From the NCBI GenBank assembly GCA_051867615.1, contig JBJDYU010000044.1, forward strand, positions 62,001-126,000: DNA of 64,000 nt, given 5' to 3'. Shown here piece by piece: positions 51,468 to 63,183 of the stretch. Positions within the stretch are counted from its first letter, which is position 1. Every line of letters starts with the position of its first letter. The notes beneath the pieces were generated by a model. The model saw only the letters and a program-made list of their open reading frames with translations. It did not search any database and was not told the DNA's origin. The position numbers were made by a program, and so were the translations under genes. The stretch comes from RGIG5472 sp051867615. Lineage in GTDB: Bacteria > Bacillota > Clostridia > Oscillospirales > Oscillospiraceae.

Positions 51468-51875
51468 ATGGTTAAACTGATCATGGGTGAAAAAGGTACC
51501 GGCAAGACCAAGGAATTGATTGAGATGGTCAACCAGACCGCTGCCAGCGTCCCCGGAAACGTGGTCTGCATCGAGTCTGCGGCCATGATGACGTACAGCA
51601 TCAAGCCTCAGGTCCGCCTGCTGGTGGCCCAGGAATGCGGCATCAACTCTTACGAGGTGTTCCGCGGCTTTATCTCCGGCCTCTATGCCGGCAACTATGA
51701 CATTTCCCACATCTTCATCGACAATCTCTACAAGATCTGCGGTTCTTTCAGCGCCGAGACCGACGCGTTCCTCAGCTGGCTGGATGGCTTCAGCGCCAGC
51801 AGCGGCGTGGAGTTCGTGCTGACCATCAGCGCCGATCCCTCTCTTGCCACGGAGACCATGAAGAAGTTTCTGTGA
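51468..51875 (+). CDS. Small P-loop ATP-binding protein, unknown function
   Basis: 135 residues. It begins MVKLIMGEKGTGKTKELIEMVNQ; the Walker A motif GEKGTGKT spans residues 7-14. The hydrophobic run HIFIDNLYKI (about 82-91) could be Walker B, with Asp85. FVLTISADPSLATETMKKFL at the end resembles a sensor strand. This is the minimal RecA-like core with no second domain, so a partner protein is likely. Homologues are often labelled PilT-like by P-loop similarity alone, which I do not accept as a function. The ATG follows GACAGGAGTG. Confidence 0.75.
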   Translation: MVKLIMGEKGTGKTKELIEMVNQTAASVPGNVVCIESAAMMTYSIKPQVRLLVAQECGINSYEVFRGFISGLYAGNYDISHIFIDNLYKICGSFSAETDAFLSWLDGFSASSGVEFVLTISADPSLATETMKKFL

Positions 51876-51900
51876 TACGCATACCTACATAAGGAACTGA

Positions 51901-51934
51901 AAGGCCGCCGCCCGGATGGGCGGCGGCCTTTTTT
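51901..51934 (+). terminator. Terminator after the P-loop gene
   Basis: AAGGCCGCCGCCC / GGGCGGCGGCCTT with loop GGAT, ending in TTTTTT. Confidence 0.9.
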
Positions 51935-52028
51935 GCTTTCGCGGGAAGCCTTGCCATGTTCCGCGCCGGCAGGCGCGGCTCTGTTGAATCCGTTCGGAAC
52001 GAAATATGGCTTTATCGGCTTATGCTGA

Positions 52029-53273
52029 TTACATCGTTCCCCCGATCAATCCCATAACAAATTCCAGATCCACATCCCGTTCCAGATGTTCCGGCGTCCA
52101 CGGTATATAATGATCCACCTGCACGCCCCGGTGTTCAAGCCCCATGCCCTTATCTATTCTTCCGGCTCTTGACGTCGGATAAATCATTTCATAATGGTCC
52201 CACGCCGCCAGAGTACAGTTTGAATAGTCTGTGATCCCTCTGGTTGGACGCCCGACCACGGTCACCTTGGGCGAACATGACATGATCTCTACAAAGGCGT
52301 CTCCGGATGAGGCGCAGTCCTGGTCTGTCATGATCCATATTTTTCGGGGATATGCTTTACCGTATATCCCGGTTTTCTCATCATCAGAGTATGCAATAAA
52401 GCCTTTTCCCGAATTCTGTTCCAGTTCGGCTTTCATCTGCTCTACCACAGGCCTGATATCATCCGAAACGCCCGCGGCAAAGAAAGCGCGCAGCATTTCA
52501 AGGCGGCTTTCACAATTACGTTTTGAATAGTTGATCGCGACCGGCTCGGTTTCAGGAAGAAAAACATCTATCATTTTCCCATCCGGAAAACAGTAAGCCA
52601 ACAGCGGGAAAAACGCCGTATCAGAGCCTCCGCCGTTATTTCTTACATCAATGATCAGGTTTTCAGCCTTTTCAAGAAGCTCCCGGCTCTCCTCATACAC
52701 CTGTCTGATTGCATCCTCATCTGCAAAGTCTTCCAGGCGCATCAGCACGGTATGATTTCCAAGCGCACGACAAAAATACTTATTACTATCAGGAATCCCG
52801 TCCCCCAATTCGATTGGCACGATGCGCCGCTCCTCATTTCTGACCACCGTCAACTCATGGGCAAACGTCAGAATGGGCGTCCACAAAAGGCCCTGACGTT
52901 CCTTTGTTTCATGCATCAAAAAGACCGCGTTCGCTTCTGCCGCTTCAGGGATCGTCTGCCTGTCGATTGCAACGATCCGGTCCTTTACTTTTAATTTTGA
53001 CGTTTCCGAAGCCCTTGTCACATAGAGGCTGTCGCCGTAACGCATCACCTCAAAGTCTATTTTGCCAAGCTTATTGTTAAAGAATCCCAAATGTCCTTCC
53101 AGGCCGAAAGAAGCAAGATATTTCTTTACCAGCAACGCAAAGTCTCTTTCGGTCATATCATCACGGATCTGATCTCTGTATGCATCATACGCTCCCGCCC
53201 CCATGTCTTTGCACGTGGCAGAATCCGTTTTCATGATGCTTACCACTTCGTCAAATATCTCTGCATAAGTCAT
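52029..53273 (-). CDS. S41-type (C-terminal processing) peptidase, no export signal
   Basis: 414 residues from the ATG after CAAAGGAGGCC. The C-terminal half is an S41 protease domain: ENLIIDVRNNGGGSDTAFFPLLAYCFPDGK, then YPRKIWIMTDQDCASSGDAFVEIMSCSPKVTVVGRPTRGI with the catalytic Ser in CASSGD. The middle KLKVKDRIVAIDRQTI is PDZ-like. There is no signal peptide or membrane helix, so it acts in the cytoplasm, unlike most CtpA proteases. Base composition is clearly lower in GC than in neighbours, suggesting transfer. The peptide substrate is unknown. Confidence 0.82.
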   Translation of the reverse strand: MTYAEIFDEVVSIMKTDSATCKDMGAGAYDAYRDQIRDDMTERDFALLVKKYLASFGLEGHLGFFNNKLGKIDFEVMRYGDSLYVTRASETSKLKVKDRIVAIDRQTIPEAAEANAVFLMHETKERQGLLWTPILTFAHELTVVRNEERRIVPIELGDGIPDSNKYFCRALGNHTVLMRLEDFADEDAIRQVYEESRELLEKAENLIIDVRNNGGGSDTAFFPLLAYCFPDGKMIDVFLPETEPVAINYSKRNCESRLEMLRAFFAAGVSDDIRPVVEQMKAELEQNSGKGFIAYSDDEKTGIYGKAYPRKIWIMTDQDCASSGDAFVEIMSCSPKVTVVGRPTRGITDYSNCTLAAWDHYEMIYPTSRAGRIDKGMGLEHRGVQVDHYIPWTPEHLERDVDLEFVMGLIGGTM

Positions 53274-53363
53274 AACAGGCCTCCTTTGCAAAGCCTCATT
53301 TATCCGGCGCTTTTTCTGAACAAAACATATCAGAAAAATGTGAAAATTTCCACCGCTTTCCGC

Positions 53364-53399
53364 AAAAACAGCGCCGGAGCGAAAGCTCCGGCGCTGTTT
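53364..53399 (-). terminator. Terminator of prfB
   Basis: A 12-bp stem CAGCGCCGGAGC-GAAA-GCTCCGGCGCTG extended by flanking A/T pairs, with TTTTTG after it on the minus strand, just after the prfB stop. Confidence 0.85.
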
Positions 53400-53403
53400 C
53401 TCT

Positions 53404-54528
53404 TTACTTTTTCAGCTCGCCGTTGGCGCTGGCGGTGAGGTAGGCGTTGATAAAGCCGTCCAGCTCGCCGTCCATGACGGCCTGGATGTTGCCGTTTTCA
53501 AAGCCCGTGCGGTGGTCCTTCACCAGCGTGTAGGGCATGAACACATAGGAACGGATCTGGCTGCCCCACTCGATCTTCATCTGCACGCCCTTGATGTCGG
53601 AGATCTTCTCCGCGTGCTGCTGCAGCTTGATCTCCACCAGCTTGCTTCGCAGCATACGCATGGCCACCTCGCGGTTCTGCACCTGGCTGCGCTCCTGCTG
53701 GGAGGCCACCACCACGCCGGTGGGAATGTGGGTGATGCGGATGGCGGACTCGGTCTTGTTGACGTGCTGGCCGCCCGCGCCGGAGGAGCGGTAGGTGTCC
53801 ACCCGCAGGTCCTCCGGGCGGATATCCACCTCGGCGTTGTCGTCGATCTCAGGCGTGACCTCCAGCGCCGCGAAGGAGGTCTGGCGGCGGCCGGAGGCGT
53901 CGAAGGGCGAGACGCGGACGAGACGGTGCACGCCGTGCTCGCTCTTGAGATAGCCGTAGGCGTTCTCGCCCTCGATGACCACCGTGGCGCTCTTTAAGCC
54001 CGCCTCGTCGCCGTCCAGATAGTCCACCATCTTGAAGGTGAAGCCGTGGGCCTCCGCCCAGTGCATATACATCCGGTAGAGCATCTGCGCCCAGTCCTGA
54101 GCCTCGGTGCCGCCGGCGCCGGCGTGGAACACCAAAATGGCGTTGCTGTTGTCATACTCGCCGGAGAGGAGCGTGGCCAGCCGCGCCTCCTCCACCTTTT
54201 TCTCGAGAGCCGCGTAGCCCTCCTTCACCTCGCCCAGAAGTGAAGCGTCATCCTCCTCGATGCCCATTTCCACCAGGGTCAGCAGGTCCTCCCGCTCGGC
54301 CACCAGCTTCTGCTGGCGGCGCACCTTGTTTTGCAGCTGCTTGGTCTGCTGCTGATTCTTCTGGGCCCGGGCCACATCGTTCCAGAAGCCCTCCTCCTCG
54401 GTCTCCTTCTGCAGCCGCTCGATCTCCGCCGCAGCGGCGTCGATGCCGAGGGCCTTGTGCAGGTTCCGGAAGGTCTCCTCCATCCCCAGCAGCTTCTGCT
54501 TGTATTCGTCGTATTCGATCACTGCCAT
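53404..54528 (-). CDS. prfB: Peptide chain release factor 2 without programmed frameshift
   Basis: Reads UGA and UAA stops. 374 residues in one uninterrupted frame. The stop-codon anticodon motif VRVSPFDASGRRQTSFA (SPF tripeptide) identifies RF2, and YRSSGAGGQHVNKTESAIRITH holds the GGQ catalytic loop. In many bacteria codon ~25 is an in-frame UGA with a +1 shift; here the corresponding region FRNLHKALGIDAAAAEIERLQ is plain coding, so that autoregulation is absent. The ATG follows GGGAGAAGAAG. Confidence 0.97.
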   Translation of the reverse strand: MAVIEYDEYKQKLLGMEETFRNLHKALGIDAAAAEIERLQKETEEEGFWNDVARAQKNQQQTKQLQNKVRRQQKLVAEREDLLTLVEMGIEEDDASLLGEVKEGYAALEKKVEEARLATLLSGEYDNSNAILVFHAGAGGTEAQDWAQMLYRMYMHWAEAHGFTFKMVDYLDGDEAGLKSATVVIEGENAYGYLKSEHGVHRLVRVSPFDASGRRQTSFAALEVTPEIDDNAEVDIRPEDLRVDTYRSSGAGGQHVNKTESAIRITHIPTGVVVASQQERSQVQNREVAMRMLRSKLVEIKLQQHAEKISDIKGVQMKIEWGSQIRSYVFMPYTLVKDHRTGFENGNIQAVMDGELDGFINAYLTASANGELKK

Positions 54529-54768
54529 GGTCTTCTTCTCCCTGACGTAAAATTTCTTAACTATGTTATTATGCCAAAGCTTTGCCGCTTTGTAAAGGGG
54601 GAAAGCTGCCGGAAAACGCCGCCTGCGCCGCGCTTTGGGCTTTCCGCCGCGAAAAACCGCAGGGGTATCGTATCACAGCCCCCGCCCCTTTGCAAGGGCG
54701 GCGGCGGACATGAAATCCGCCGGGCGCGCATACTCTCGAAGTAAAGCCGGAAACAAGGAGGCCTTTTT

Positions 54769-55908
54769 ATGAAACGGATTTTTCCCCTGCTGCTGGCCGC
54801 GCTGCTGGCGCTGCTGTTCCCTCTGCCCGCCCGGGCCGCCACGCTGACCATCTCGGCGGAAAGCGCCCTGCTCATGGAAAAGACCACGGGCCAGGTCCTC
54901 TACGCCGTGGCGGAGCATGAGCAGCGGGAGCCCGCCAGCGTCACCAAGGTCATGACCCTGCTGCTGGTCATGGAAGCCATCGACCGGGGGGAGCTGGGCA
55001 TGGACGACACCGTTACCGCCAGCGCCTACGCCTGCTCCATGGGCGGCAGCCAGGTCTACCTCAAGGAGGGCGAGCAGATGAGCGTCCACGATATGCTGAA
55101 GGCGGTGTGCGTCGCCTCCGCCAACGACGCCTCCGTGGCGCTGGCGGAGCACCTCGCCGGCAGCGCGGAGGCCTTTGTGGAGCGGATGAACCAGCGGGCG
55201 GAGGAGCTGGGCATGGCGGACACCCATTTCGTCAACTGCACGGGCCTGCCCGCCGAGGGCCATCTCACCAGCGCCTACGACATCGCCCTGATGAGCCGGG
55301 AGCTGATTTTGCACCATCCCACCATCCGGGAGTTCACCACCATCTGGATGGATTCCCTCCGGGACGGGGCCTTCGGCCTGTCCAACACGAATAAGCTGGT
55401 GCGCTTTTACGAGGGGACCACGGGGCTGAAGACCGGCAGCACCGACGCCGCCAAGTACTGCATCTCCGCCACCGCCGAGCGCGACGGCATGGAGCTCATC
55501 GCCGTGGTGCTGAAATCCCCCACGGGGCAGCAGCGCTTTGAGGACGCGAAGGTGCTGCTGAACTACGGCTTCGCCGCCTACGCCCTGCAGACCGTGACCC
55601 CCGAAACGCCCCTCGCCGCCATCCCGGTGGAGCTGGGAGAGGAAGCCACGGTGCTGCCCGTGCTCGCGGAAAACACGGTGCTGCTGAAAAAGGGGCAGGC
55701 CTCGGAGCTGCGGCAGGAGGTGGACCTGCCGGAATTCCTGGAGGCCCCGGTGGCCGAGGGCGAGGTGCTGGGGACGCTCTCCCTCTACGCGGGCGATGAG
55801 CTGATAAAAGAATTGCCGTTGCTCGCCTCCGCCTCCGTGGGACGGCTGACCTGGCAGGGGATGCTGCTGCGGCTCTGGCGCTTCGGTCTCTACGCCCCGG
55901 CGGCGTGA
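54769..55908 (+). CDS. dacF: D-alanyl-D-alanine carboxypeptidase (DacF/DacA type)
   Basis: Trims the terminal D-Ala of peptidoglycan stem peptides. 379 residues with a signal peptide (MKRIFPLLLAALLALLFPLPARA). Active-site motifs: SVTK (acylated Ser, about 59-62), SAN in VASANDASVALAEH, KTG in TTGLKTGSTDAAKY. A beta-rich C-domain and a terminal amphipathic/hydrophobic anchor (TWQGMLLRLWRFGLYA) follow. The ATG follows AAGGAGGCC. Upstream CATACTC resembles a sporulation -10, but without a matching -35. The 240-bp gap back to prfB holds GC-rich inverted repeats only. Confidence 0.93.
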   Translation: MKRIFPLLLAALLALLFPLPARAATLTISAESALLMEKTTGQVLYAVAEHEQREPASVTKVMTLLLVMEAIDRGELGMDDTVTASAYACSMGGSQVYLKEGEQMSVHDMLKAVCVASANDASVALAEHLAGSAEAFVERMNQRAEELGMADTHFVNCTGLPAEGHLTSAYDIALMSRELILHHPTIREFTTIWMDSLRDGAFGLSNTNKLVRFYEGTTGLKTGSTDAAKYCISATAERDGMELIAVVLKSPTGQQRFEDAKVLLNYGFAAYALQTVTPETPLAAIPVELGEEATVLPVLAENTVLLKKGQASELRQEVDLPEFLEAPVAEGEVLGTLSLYAGDELIKELPLLASASVGRLTWQGMLLRLWRFGLYAPAA

Positions 55909-56162
55909 CGCTGCCTTTTTCCGTTCCGCTTTCCGCTTCCGCCCCGGCCGAAAGGCCGGGGCGGCTTTGCCCTCCGGGGCCGAAAGCGCCGGAAAACGGG
56001 GCCTGTTTTCCTCCCGGCGGCGCAGGCTTTTTTGCCAAACGGGCAAAAAGGCGGGCAAATCCCTTGTCCTTTTGCGTTTTGTTTGTTATACTTATGCATT
56101 ATTACTGTGGTTTCTGCGCCCCGACGGAGCTGCTGCCGGGCGCGCCCGGACGAGAGGAGAGG

Positions 56163-58258
56163 ATGGCCTTGAAATATCGCCGCTGGCATATCGCCCAGGC
56201 GCCGGAGGGCGCCGCGGCGCGGCTGACGGAGTCGGGCTTTCCCTCCCTGCTCTCCGCCGTGCTGGCCTCCCGCGGCATCGCTTCGGCGGAGGAGGCCTCC
56301 GTCTTTCTGGACCAGGAACGCGACCTCGCCTATTCTCCCATGCTCATGAAGGACATGGACAAGGCGGTGCGCCGCATCGAGGAGGCCATCGAGCGCAGGG
56401 AGCGGGTGGCCGTGTTCGGGGACTATGACGTGGACGGCATCACCTCCACCTGCGTGGTGGTGGACTATCTGAAAAGCCGGGGGCTTAGCTGCCTGCACTA
56501 CATCCCCCGGCGGGAGGAGGACGGCTACGGCCTCGGCTCCGAGCCGATCCGCTCTCTGTCGAAGCAGGGCGTGACGCTGCTCATCACCGTGGACTGCGGC
56601 ATCACAGGCGTGGAGGAGATCGCCTACGCCGCGACGCTGGGCATGGACGTCATCGTGACGGACCATCACGAGTGCAAGGAGCAGCTCCCTGCGGCGGTGG
56701 CGGTGGTGGACCCCCACCGGCCGGACTGCCCCTATCCTTTCAAGCATCTCGCCGGCGTGGGCGTGGCGCTGAAGCTGGTGCTGGCCCTGGCGGGCGAGAG
56801 CCGGGAGGAGGCCATCTTCTCCCGCTACTGCACCCTCGCCGCCATCGGCACCATCGCAGACGTGATGCTTATGAGCGGCGAAAACCGCACCATCGTGCGC
56901 CGGGGGCTGGAGGGCCTGCATCACGCGGACTTTCTCGGCATCCACGCGCTTTTGAAGGAGGCGGGCCTGGCGGACAAGCCCTGCACCTCCATCCAGATCG
57001 GCTTCGTACTCGCCCCCCGCATCAACGCTGCCGGGCGCATGGGCGCGGCGGACGTGGCGGTGGACCTGCTGCTGAGCCAGGACGCCGCCGAGGCGGAGGA
57101 GCTGGCCCGCCGGCTCTGCGCGCTGAACCGGGAACGGCAGAGCGTGGAGCAGGAGATCTTCTCCCAGGCGCTGGAGCTGACGGAGGCCCTGCCGGCGGAA
57201 CACCGGCACGCGCTGGTGCTTTCCAGCTCCGTCTGGCATCAGGGCGTGGTGGGCATCGTGGCCTCCCGCCTGACGGAAAAATACTCCTGCCCCAGCTTCA
57301 TGATCCACCTCTGCGACGGCCTTGGCAAGGGCTCCTGCCGGAGCTACGGCGGCTTTAACCTGTTTCAGGCTTTAGAGTCCTGCTCGGAGCTGCTGGAGGG
57401 CTTCGGCGGGCACGAGCTGGCCGCCGGCTTCACCATCCGGGAGGAGAACATCGCCGCCTTCCGGGAGCGCATCAACCGCTGCGCTCTGGCCTACTCCGGC
57501 GGCGAGCCGCCGGTCTCCTCTCTGGACATCGACGTGCTGATCTCCCGTCCCGGCGAGATCACCATGGAGGAGATCCAGTCCCTTTCCATGCTGGAACCTT
57601 ACGGCGCGGGCAACAGCCGCCCCGTGTTCTGCCTCACCGGCATGACGGTGGACAGTATGCAGAACGTGGGCCAGAACCGGCATTTGAAAATGCAGCTCTC
57701 CAAGGGGCAGTACCGCTTCCCCGCCATCTTCTTCTCCGTCACGGAGGAGACGGTGGGCGTGCGCGCCGGTATGCGGGTGGACGCGGCGTTTTATTTGCAG
57801 ATCAACGAATTCCGCGGCGCGTCCTCCATCCAGCTGCAGATGATCGACATCCGCCCCTCCCGCCAGCCCAGCAAGAGCGAGGGAGAGGCCATGGCCCTCT
57901 GCCGCCGCCTGTTGGAGGGCGGGAGCGTCACGGCGCAGGAGAGCGCCCGGCTCCTGTTCAGCCGGGAACAGTCCGTCCGCCTGTGGCGCACGCTCAGCGC
58001 CGCCGTGCCGGCGGAGGGGCTGAGCGTCAGCGAGCTGCCGTTTTTCCGCGACCTGGCCGCCGCCATGGGCGGCCGGGAGAGCTTTTTAAGAACCGTCTTC
58101 GCGCTGGAGGTATTCCGGGAGCGGGGACTGCTCTCGTGGACGAAGCAGGGGGAGGAGACCTTCTTCCGCCTGACCGCTGCGGGAGAAAAGGTGGATTTGC
58201 TACAGTCCCCGTATCTTCGCCGCCTGCTGGAGGGCGGCCGAAATGGAGGTGAGCGTAC

Positions 58259-58262
<4 letters not shown>
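56163..58262 (+). CDS. recJ: Single-stranded-DNA exonuclease RecJ
   Basis: 5'-3' exonuclease of recombination and mismatch repair. 699 residues from the ATG after GAGAGGAG. DHH phosphoesterase motifs: VFGDYDVDGITSTCVV, TVDCGITGVEEI, VIVTDHHECKEQLP, VDPHRPDCPYPFKHLAGVGVALKL, then the DHHA1 GGHELAAGFTI and the OB-fold region. The C-terminal ~130 residues are an extra helical domain as in Firmicute RecJ. Its stop overlaps the rel start by 4 bases. The open frame upstream of 56163 is inside the dacF 3' region and is not used. Confidence 0.95.
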
Positions 58263-60502
<2,240 letters not shown>

Positions 60503-60533
60503 GAAGCCATATCCGTTTCAAAGGAGTCTTTGC

Positions 60534-60983
60534 ATGAAAGCTGTCATCGCAAGCGTCCGGCACGCCTCCGTCTCCGTGGAGGGGGAGGTCCGGGGCCGGA
60601 TCGGCCGGGGCCTGCTCATTTTGCTGGGCGTGACCCATACAGACACCGAAGCCGAGGCCGCGAAGCTGGCGGAGAAGATCACCGGCCTTCGCATCTTTAA
60701 GGACGAGGAGGGCCGTACCAACAAAAGCCTTGCGGACGTGGCGGGAGAGATGCTGGTGGTCTCCCAGTTCACGCTCTACGCCAACTGCCGCCATGGCCGC
60801 CGTCCGGACTTTCTCTCGGCGGCGAAGCCGGAGCTGGCCCTGCCCCTGTACGAGAGCTTCGTGGGGCACTGCCGGGACAAAGGCTTCACCGTGCAGACCG
60901 GCGTTTTCGGCGCGTATATGCAGGTGGAGTCCTGCAACGACGGACCCTTCACGCTGGTGGTGGACACCGACGACTTAAAATAA
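60534..60983 (+). CDS. dtd: D-aminoacyl-tRNA deacylase
   Basis: Removes D-amino acids (and glycine from tRNA-Ala) from mischarged tRNA. 149 residues, standard. Active-site elements SQFTLYANCRHGRRPDF and NDGPFTLVVDTDD (the cis Gly-Pro motif, usually NxGPVT) are present; ANCRHG replaces the commoner GxxxKG[NR]RP. The ATG follows AAAGGAGTC. rel-dtd-MBL is a common Firmicute order. Confidence 0.96.
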   Translation: MKAVIASVRHASVSVEGEVRGRIGRGLLILLGVTHTDTEAEAAKLAEKITGLRIFKDEEGRTNKSLADVAGEMLVVSQFTLYANCRHGRRPDFLSAAKPELALPLYESFVGHCRDKGFTVQTGVFGAYMQVESCNDGPFTLVVDTDDLK

Positions 60984-60993
60984 GGAGCTGCTT

Positions 60994-61599
60994 ATGGAGC
61001 TTGCGCTGAACATCAAAACCTTTCCCGTGGGGCCGCTGGAGACCAACTGCTACCTGCTTTGCGACGGCGGCGAGTGCTGCCTCATCGACCCGGGTTCAAA
61101 CTCCGCGCAGCTGCGGCAGGCGGTGGAGTCCTCCGGCTGCGCGCTGCGCTATATCCTGCTGACCCACGGACATTTCGACCACTATACCGCCGTGGCGAAG
61201 CTGCTGCAGGCTTACCCGGAGCTTCCTGTCTACATCCATGAGAAGGACTGCTGCGACGCGCCGGCCCGGCTTTTGCTGCAGCGCCTGCCGGAGAAAAACC
61301 AGCGCTATTACGCCGAGGGCGACACGCTGTCTCTGGGGGGCCTCACCATCCGCGTGATGGAGACGCCGGGCCACTCCGCAGGCTCGGTGGTGCTGCAGGC
61401 GGAAAACGTGCTGTTCACCGGCGACACCCTGTTCGCCGGTTCCTGCGGGCGCACGGATTTGGAGGGCGGCAGCTCTCTCGCCCTGCGCGGTTCCCTGCGC
61501 CGTCTTGCGGCGCTGGAGGGGGACTACTTCGTTCTCCCCGGACACGGCCCCTCCTCCACGCTGGAGCAGGAGCGCCGCAGCAATTACTATCTGCGCTGA
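60994..61599 (+). CDS. MBL-fold metallo-hydrolase (glyoxalase II-like)
   Basis: 201 residues with complete metallo-beta-lactamase ligands: LTHGHFDHYTAVAKL (HxHxDH), TPGHSAGSVVL, FTGDTLFAGSCGRTD and LPGHGPSSTL. The compact form and ETNCYLL opening resemble YcbL/GloB-type hydrolases of thioesters. No C-terminal glyoxalase domain is present, so the substrate is uncertain. It begins 10 bp after dtd behind AAGGAGCTG. Confidence 0.92.
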   Translation: MELALNIKTFPVGPLETNCYLLCDGGECCLIDPGSNSAQLRQAVESSGCALRYILLTHGHFDHYTAVAKLLQAYPELPVYIHEKDCCDAPARLLLQRLPEKNQRYYAEGDTLSLGGLTIRVMETPGHSAGSVVLQAENVLFTGDTLFAGSCGRTDLEGGSSLALRGSLRRLAALEGDYFVLPGHGPSSTLEQERRSNYYLR

Positions 61600-61655
61600 T
61601 CCCGCTTTTTACCCCGCGGGGCCTGCGACGGCCCCGGCAGAAAGGAGGACCTCCC

Positions 61656-63143
61656 ATGAAGCTGGTATTCCACGGACACGAGGAACGGTACGCGGTGGAG
61701 CAGAGCCTGCTGAATTTCTTCCCCGACGAGCGCCCGGTGTACGAGGGCGACGGGGAGGAAAACGAGGCGGAGGTCTCGCTTCGCTGCAGCGACAGCGCCG
61801 CCCGGGCGGAGACCCGCATCCGCTGGCGGGGCAAAGAGGGCCTGGGCCGCGCCCGGGTATCCCTTCAGGAGGCCGAAGGGGAGCTGGAGCGGGAACGGGA
61901 AAAGCAGAAGGCCGTGAAGCTCAGCTTTTTCCGCGCCGCGCGGGAGGTCACGGGGACGAATCCCCCCTGGGGCGCGCTGACGGGCATCCGCCCCGGCAAG
62001 CTGGCGGAGCGCTTCCTTTTGCAGGGCAAGACGCCGCAGGAGGTCAGCCGCATCCTCGCCGACCCCTACTGCGTCACCGCGCCCCGCCGCCGTCTCGCCA
62101 TTGAGTCCGCCCAGGCGGGTCTCGCCGCCAAGGCCGGCATCGCGCCGAAGGACATTTCCCTCTATCTCGGCATCCCCTTCTGCCCCACCCGCTGCGCCTA
62201 CTGCAGCTTCGTCAGCAACAGCGTGGAAAAGTCCTTCGCCCTCATCGAGCCGTATCTTGAGGCCCTGTACCGGGAGATCGACGCCGCGGCGGAGATGGTG
62301 GATGAACTGGGCCTGACGGTGAAATCCTTTTACATGGGCGGCGGCACGCCCACCACTCTCACTGCGGAGCAGATGGAGGGGCTTCTGAATCACCTCCGCG
62401 CCCGCTTTGATTTCTCGAAGTGCCTTGAGTTCACGGTGGAGGCCGGACGGCCCGACACCATTACCCGGGAAAAGCTCGCGGCGATGAAGCGCGGAGGCGT
62501 GGACCGGGTCAGCGTCAACCCCCAGACCATGGAGGATCATGTGCTGGCCGCCATCGGCCGCCGCCACAGCTCCGAGGAGGTGGAGCGGGCCATGGAGCTG
62601 GTGCATGAGGCGGGCTTTACCCATATCAACATGGACCTGATCGCGGGCCTGCCGGAGGATTCTCCCGCAGGCTTCCGGCGGTCGCTGCAGCGGGTGCTGT
62701 GCATGGGGGCGGACAACATCACCGTCCACACCCTGTCGCTGAAAAAGGGCAGCCGCATCCTTCTCGAGGGCAGCCGCATCCCGGAGGCGGAGGAGGTGGG
62801 CGAGATGCTGGACTACGCCGACCCCATCCTCCGCAAGGCGGGCTTTCAGCCCTACTACCTCTACCGGCAGAAGTATATGTCCGGCAGCTTTGAGAACGTG
62901 GGCTGGTGCCGCGAGGGCGCGGAGAACCTGTACAACATCTATATTATGGAAGAACTGATGACCATCCTCTCCCTGGGCGCCGGCGGCTCCACCAAGATGG
63001 TGGACCAGGCGGCAGGCCGCATCGAGCGGGTGTTCAATCTGAAATATCCCAGGGAATACATTGACCGTCCGGAAAAGATCGCGGAGAACCACGCGGCGTT
63101 CCGCCGCTTCTACGAGGGGCTTTCGGCGCATAAGGATAGCTGA
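61656..63143 (+). CDS. hemZ: HemZ-type radical SAM coproporphyrinogen dehydrogenase
   Basis: 495 residues. An N-terminal ~150-residue HemZ-specific domain (MKLVFHGHEERYAVEQSLLNFFPD; FFRAAREVTGTNPPWGALTGIRPGKLA) precedes a radical SAM core with PFCPTRCAYCSF (CxxxCxxC cluster, about 179-189), MGGGTPTTL and MDLIAGLPEDSPAGF. A C-terminal HemN-like part has the YYLYRQKYMSG and SLGAGGSTKM blocks. HemZ proteins are annotated as oxygen-independent coproporphyrinogen oxidases, but many such organisms lack full heme synthesis, so the true substrate is uncertain. The ATG follows AAAGGAGG. Confidence 0.93.
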   Translation: MKLVFHGHEERYAVEQSLLNFFPDERPVYEGDGEENEAEVSLRCSDSAARAETRIRWRGKEGLGRARVSLQEAEGELEREREKQKAVKLSFFRAAREVTGTNPPWGALTGIRPGKLAERFLLQGKTPQEVSRILADPYCVTAPRRRLAIESAQAGLAAKAGIAPKDISLYLGIPFCPTRCAYCSFVSNSVEKSFALIEPYLEALYREIDAAAEMVDELGLTVKSFYMGGGTPTTLTAEQMEGLLNHLRARFDFSKCLEFTVEAGRPDTITREKLAAMKRGGVDRVSVNPQTMEDHVLAAIGRRHSSEEVERAMELVHEAGFTHINMDLIAGLPEDSPAGFRRSLQRVLCMGADNITVHTLSLKKGSRILLEGSRIPEAEEVGEMLDYADPILRKAGFQPYYLYRQKYMSGSFENVGWCREGAENLYNIYIMEELMTILSLGAGGSTKMVDQAAGRIERVFNLKYPREYIDRPEKIAENHAAFRRFYEGLSAHKDS

Positions 63144-63183
63144 CCCCCCGGCGCTGCGGCACGGCAGAAAGGAAAATTTCTCT

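Noticed and set aside
49964..51604. A 546-codon minus-strand open frame opposite pgi
   Set aside because: Shadow of pgi; no motif or promoter.
53404..54528. Programmed +1 frameshift in prfB
   Set aside because: The frame is continuous through the usual site and full length, so none is needed.
54680..54768. Sporulation promoter for dacF from CATACTC
   Set aside because: The -10 resembles sigma-G or sigma-E sites, but no matching -35 lies at the required distance.
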